This document shows positions 60,050-64,000 of a stretch of 64,000 nucleotides of DNA, piece by piece. This DNA comes from Monarcha castaneiventris obscurior. Its lineage: Eukaryota; Chordata; Aves; Passeriformes; Monarchidae. Below the pieces are notes generated by a model that did not search any database, was not told where the DNA came from, and saw nothing but the letters and a program-made list of their open reading frames with translations. A program made the translations under genes and the position numbers. The stretch spans positions 21,810,001 through 21,874,000 of the forward strand of contig JAMPIT010000059.1 of NCBI GenBank assembly GCA_026261815.1, in the 5' to 3' direction. Positions within the stretch are counted from its first letter, which is position 1. Each line of letters starts with the position of its first letter.

Positions 60050-61750
60050 GAGGGAGTCTTCTCATTATTCTTGCTCTCCACCTATTACAAAAGAAACTGT
60101 CTTAGGTCGCTCAAAGAATCACCAGCTAAAAGGTACCAGCAAAGTCAGGTTTAATATTAAAGTGAAGGTGTGGCAAAATTCGTTTAAAGGTTTGCCCTAC
60201 TACTTATTATGTGGTTAAAGCACACAGAGAAAAATCAGACTAAAATACGAAATCAATCAATCTAAACCTAAAATCAACCAAAAGTAATCTACATGGAGGC
60301 TGGGGATGGAAAAAAGGTAAGAATGAGAAAGGGTAAGGATAAAAAAGAATGAGGGAGACCCACCTATTGAGTCACAAGGTTCACAGTGGACCCCTTTGTC
60401 AAGTTTAGTCTTAAACGTGACCAGTGGTTTTGGCCTAAAGGTTTAAACAGCACTTAAACTTAACAGCACTTAATTGATAGCCCAATTTAAACAATTTAAC
60501 AAAAGGTTCTACAAAATTTACTACAGGCATGGCAGTAACTCACTTAGAGGCCTAACTTACTTAGTAATTTAACATATTTAAGAATCTAAGAGACCAATAT
60601 TCACAGTACATTTGCAGTATTTCCCCATCTGTGCTACCACAATCAGATGTCTAGGTACAGTGCCGGTATCCTGTTTTCTCTAGCTAGGCATTACTTAGCC
60701 CCTCCTCTTCAGGAACTTCTCAGCTTACTAAACCTAACATTGCACCCATGTGTCCCTTCCACAGATTGCCACAAAGAATTTCTACCTCTTACCCTCAAAT
60801 GAAATTACCACTTTAGTACAGACCCTTGCCAAATCACAGATATATAATCTGCCCTCGTCTAGCCTTTGCTGTGGAGACCACTGTTTGTAGCACTCTCCCT
60901 GGAAGCAGCTGGGCGTGCACTTCTGGCTACTTAGACAGCAAACATTCTCCATGCTCAACTGCTGTCAGTTTTCCATGTCCCACACGTCTTCCCACTTGGA
61001 TAATCTTGATCTCTTGAATTAAAGCTTCTAAACCATGCACAATGCCAAACATCAGCTCCTGACAGATCACTCACATAGCTGCATCTAAAAAGTAAGTTCA
61101 TAAAGTCAATAATCAAATGCATCTAATTCCTTACCACAATATTTAAGGCATCGTACAATTTTACAACAATACTAATGTATTCACTTAGATCACTCGTTCT
61201 ACAAATAAGGCCAAAATGTCCAAACTTGCTGATTCACAGTGATTTTGATTCTTCCTTGCCAATGACAACTCCTGTATGAGCTTACCTGTTTCATAAATTC
61301 TAAACAATCGCAAGATTCAAAAAGGTTGCTGGCCTTCTCGGCCTGCTCTCAGGCAAAGTTGACCGAAGAGTGGAGCTAAACCTATAAAGTCATTATCGAC
61401 TCTCCCCCACATATAATCAAACAGGTAATGCCATCTAAGAGATTACAGTAATTAGGTCCAAAATTAGATCCTTGAAAATCAATTATTCTTACTGATCTTT
61501 TACATGGCACGATTATACAGACAAGAAGATCAACATAGTTTGGTGTTCAACATAGTTTGGTGTTAAACACCTATAAATTGTTGCATAAATATTTTATGAG
61601 ATTGCTGTACAGTGCTATTTCTGGGATAAAAACACTTGTTTTAAGTGGCTTAACTGGCTTTGACCATAGCTGTTGAGCCATACATTTTCTTCTTTAAACT
61701 CCCTTGTCCCAAGTCCTAAACAGTTGTGTTAAAAATACTATTCTTTCTAA
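60050..61750. repeat. AT-rich block, possible decayed interspersed element (unclassified)
   Basis: About 1.7 kb with recurring short words (CTTAAAC, TTTAAAC, ACTTAG) and almost no CpG. It ends near a duplicated 17-mer (61531-61564). The texture resembles an old antisense LTR, but I cannot name a family. Confidence 0.25.
61531..61564 (+). repeat. 17-bp perfect tandem duplication
   Basis: CAACATAGTTTGGTGTT occurs twice head to tail at 61531-61547 and 61548-61564. Confidence 0.85.
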
Positions 61751-62164
61751 TAACTCATATAAATGTTTATAATTGCTAAAATAAGTGTCTATAACTGCTA
61801 CATTAGCTCAATTCTATAAAACCTGGATTCAAGAAAGAACAACACTGCATTTGAGCATGGAATATTTACTACTGTCCTCACACACTTTTACCAAACAACA
61901 AGGAATATATGATGTGGGAGTTATCAGAGCTTCCTGATCATTATCTCTATTACAGAAAATATAAAATTGAAGCATTATTCTTCCATACATTGCTTCATTG
62001 TTGAGTTCTGCTCTTAAAGCTTTGAGTTCATGGCCATTAAGCAGCATAACCTCTAGCAGAGAGGAAAAAAAATCCCAAATACTAACATTTCTGAATAAGA
62101 AGCACCATCAACACTCATATATTTGTGTCACTTGTGTTAAATTTTTCATCTTATACCACCTGCT

Positions 62165-63185
62165 ATGATGCACCTTGTATGGGATTTGCATGGCACGGTT
62201 CTGGTAGCAGCAGGGGAAAGAAGGAGGGGAACCACAGGGGTGGCTTCTGTGAAAAGCTGCCAGGAGCTTTCCCTGTGTCTGCAGAGCCAATGCCTGCCAG
62301 CTCCAGGACAGACCTGCTGCTGGCCAAAGCCAAGCACATCAGTAATGGTGATAGCACCTCTGGGATAACATATTTAGGAAGGGAGAAAATCCTGCTGTGC
62401 AACAGCAGGTGGGAGACAGTAATGAGAACATGTGGGAGAAACAGCACTGCTGGCACCAAGGTCAGTGAAGAAGGAAGAGAGGACGTGCTCCGGTCACTGC
62501 AGCAGAGATGCCCCTGCAGCCCCTGGTGCAACCCATGGTGGGGCAGCTGTCCCTCTGCAGCCCATGGAGGTCCATGGCAGAGCAGAGATCCACCTGCAGC
62601 CCCTGGAAGAGCACGTGCTGCAGCAGGAGGATACCCAAATGAAGCTGTGACCTTGTGGGAAACCCACACTAGAGCAGCTTAAGTGGCGGGACTTGTGACC
62701 CCACAAGGGACCCACATTGGAGCAGCCTGTTCCTGAGGGACTGCAGCACATGGAAGGGACCCTATGCTGGAGCAGGGGAGGAGTGTGAGGAGTCCTCCCC
62801 CTGAGGAGGAAGGAGCAGCAGAGACAATGTGTGATGAACTCACTGCAGCCCCCATTCCCTGTTGCCCTGCATCACTGTGGGGAGGAGGAGGATGAGAAGT
62901 CAGGACTAAAGTTAAGCCTGGGAAAAAGGGAAGCGTGGGGGGAAGGTGTTTGGAAGGCAGTTTTAAGATTTGCTTTTATTTCTCATGATTTGATTGGTAA
63001 TTAAACTAATTTCCCAGCACTGAGTCTGTTTTGTCTACGATAGTAACTGGTGAGTGATCTCTCCCTGACCTTATCCTGACTGCTGAGCCATTCATTGTAT
63101 TTTCTCTCCTCTGCCCAGCTAAGGAGGGCAGTTATGGAGTGGCTGTGTGGGCATCAGGCACACAGCCACGGACAAGCTACCACAT
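62165..63185 (+). mobile_element. LTR-type avian dispersed repeat, probably a solo LTR
   Basis: About 1 kb that I recognise as a repeat abundant in songbird and other neoavian genomes: blocks such as CCTGCAGCCC...TGGAGGTCCA, GAGTGTGAGGAGTCCTCCCC, and a late GGTGAGTGATCTCTCCCTGA segment. It ends ...CTACCACA near 63184. No coding regions; no second copy or internal region was found, so it looks like a solo element. Family name and exact ends are uncertain; the 185-codon open frame at 62125-62682 falls inside it. Confidence 0.65.
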
Positions 63186-63769
63186 AGTTTTAGCTTACAA
63201 GGTCAATCAGGTCAATGTATTCCAACTGCCCAACAGATAAATATTTCAGTGGAACACAAGAGCATTTTGAAATGCACAGACTTGTACATAAAATACTTTA
63301 AAGACGTGTCACAGTCCTAATTGTATTTTGCATATCACAGGACAACACTTAATGAGCTCCTGCTCCATAGTTAAATTATGATATATTACAGTTAAATAAA
63401 AGAACAAAGAGCTGGGGATTTATTTTCAAACATATTCCTCAATTGAGACCTTAGGGATGCTGCAAAGGCTAAGAGGGTGTGCATCAAAGGAGAAAACTGT
63501 TTGCCAATCATTAATTGGAAAGTCATTCTACACTTAAATGATAACTAGAAAAGACATAAGAGTTTAGTAAAAAGATGCAGGAGAAACTCCACAAAAGCAT
63601 GCATGAAGCTTCAGGACAAAATAGGATTAACTAAAAGTGCATGGTATGTGTCTCACCTATGACACCAGTCTTTAAAGAATTTTAAGGGATCTAGGCAACT
63701 AAAGACTTCTAATGTTAGCTACTCAATATTATAATAAAGCATATCATTAGTGGACACCTGAAGAAATAT
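63186..63769. other. Intergenic sequence, no gene
   Basis: AT-rich spacer between the LTR-type repeat and the LINE remnant; nothing recognised. Confidence 0.6.
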
Positions 63770-64000
63770 GACCTATTGGGAAGATGCAGCACAGGTTCAT
63801 GATTAATAAAGCTCTGCCCTAGGAAGTCTGCTGAAGTTCTTTGACAGATCTCTGAATGAGGGAAGTCTGGTTTACCTGGATTTCAAAAAGGGTTTTGGCA
63901 AAATTCGTCACCTATGGCTTAAAAGAAGCTATGTATTCACGTAAGAAGTCCTGATGTGGATAAGTAATTGGCTGGAAGACAGGAAACAGACAGTAAGAGC
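63770..64000 (+). mobile_element. Old CR1-type LINE reverse-transcriptase remnant, continues past window end
   Basis: On the + strand it reads CAGGTTCATGATTAATAAAG, later VYLDFKKGFGK (degenerate form of the RT YLDF-KAFD motif) and after a stop WISNWLEDRKQTVRA (RT palm segment seen in CR1/L3-type elements). Stops show it is dead. Sense orientation, truncated by the window edge. Confidence 0.7.

Noticed and set aside
62125..62682. 185-codon open frame on + strand
   Set aside because: Lies within the LTR-type dispersed repeat; composition follows repeated CTGCAGCCC-like blocks and overlapping open frames exist on both strands.
1..64000. CRISPR arrays, operons, tRNA or rRNA genes
   Set aside because: No regularly spaced repeats, no cloverleaf or rRNA segments noticed; the window is an intron-rich vertebrate gene.

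Overview
The window is vertebrate nuclear DNA, almost certainly from a bird. It carries the 3' three quarters of one large gene on the + strand, MYO10 (unconventional myosin-X), followed by about 6.4 kb of intergenic DNA. The bird assignment rests on an antisense CR1 LINE 3' end, an older CR1-type reverse-transcriptase remnant, a ~1 kb LTR-type dispersed element of a kind I know from songbird and other neoavian genomes, and the absence of recognisable mammalian SINEs.

Gene layout: 27 coding exons were placed by splicing translated blocks with GT-AG introns and continuous phase. They total 4,686 nt, or 1,561 codons plus a stop at 56224-56226. The window opens inside an intron, so roughly the first 500 residues (start codon, SH3-like N-terminus, P-loop and switches) lie upstream. 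Exons 1-7 (113-27786) encode the C-terminal part of the motor. Exons 8-9 carry the converter/lever junction and three IQ motifs. Exons 9-11 carry the charged single-alpha-helix/coiled-coil segment and the acidic PEST region. Exons 12-19 carry the PH1N-PH2-PH1C split PH domain and PH3. Exons 19-22 carry MyTH4, and exons 22-27 carry FERM. A ~1.3 kb 3' UTR ends near 57565 with a good poly(A) signal at 57543.

The 21.7 kb intron between exons 5 and 6 (5662-27399) is the least explained part. Exon 6 begins exactly with an ATG in the position where the known motor-less ('headless') Myo10 isoform starts, so this intron is the expected home of its alternative promoter and 5' exon. It contains a CpG-rich patch (18218-18713) with an E-box, an X-box-like element and a TTACGTCA site. 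It also contains a well-formed candidate exon at 23083-23213 and a candidate first-exon donor at 13469.

Downstream of 57565 I find no gene. The stretch holds the antisense CR1 (about 58929-59385), an AT-rich unclassified block (about 60050-61750), the LTR-like repeat (about 62165-63185) and the LINE remnant running off the right edge. Nothing in the window looks like a prokaryotic-type system. The most interesting leads concern alternative transcription and splicing of MYO10.
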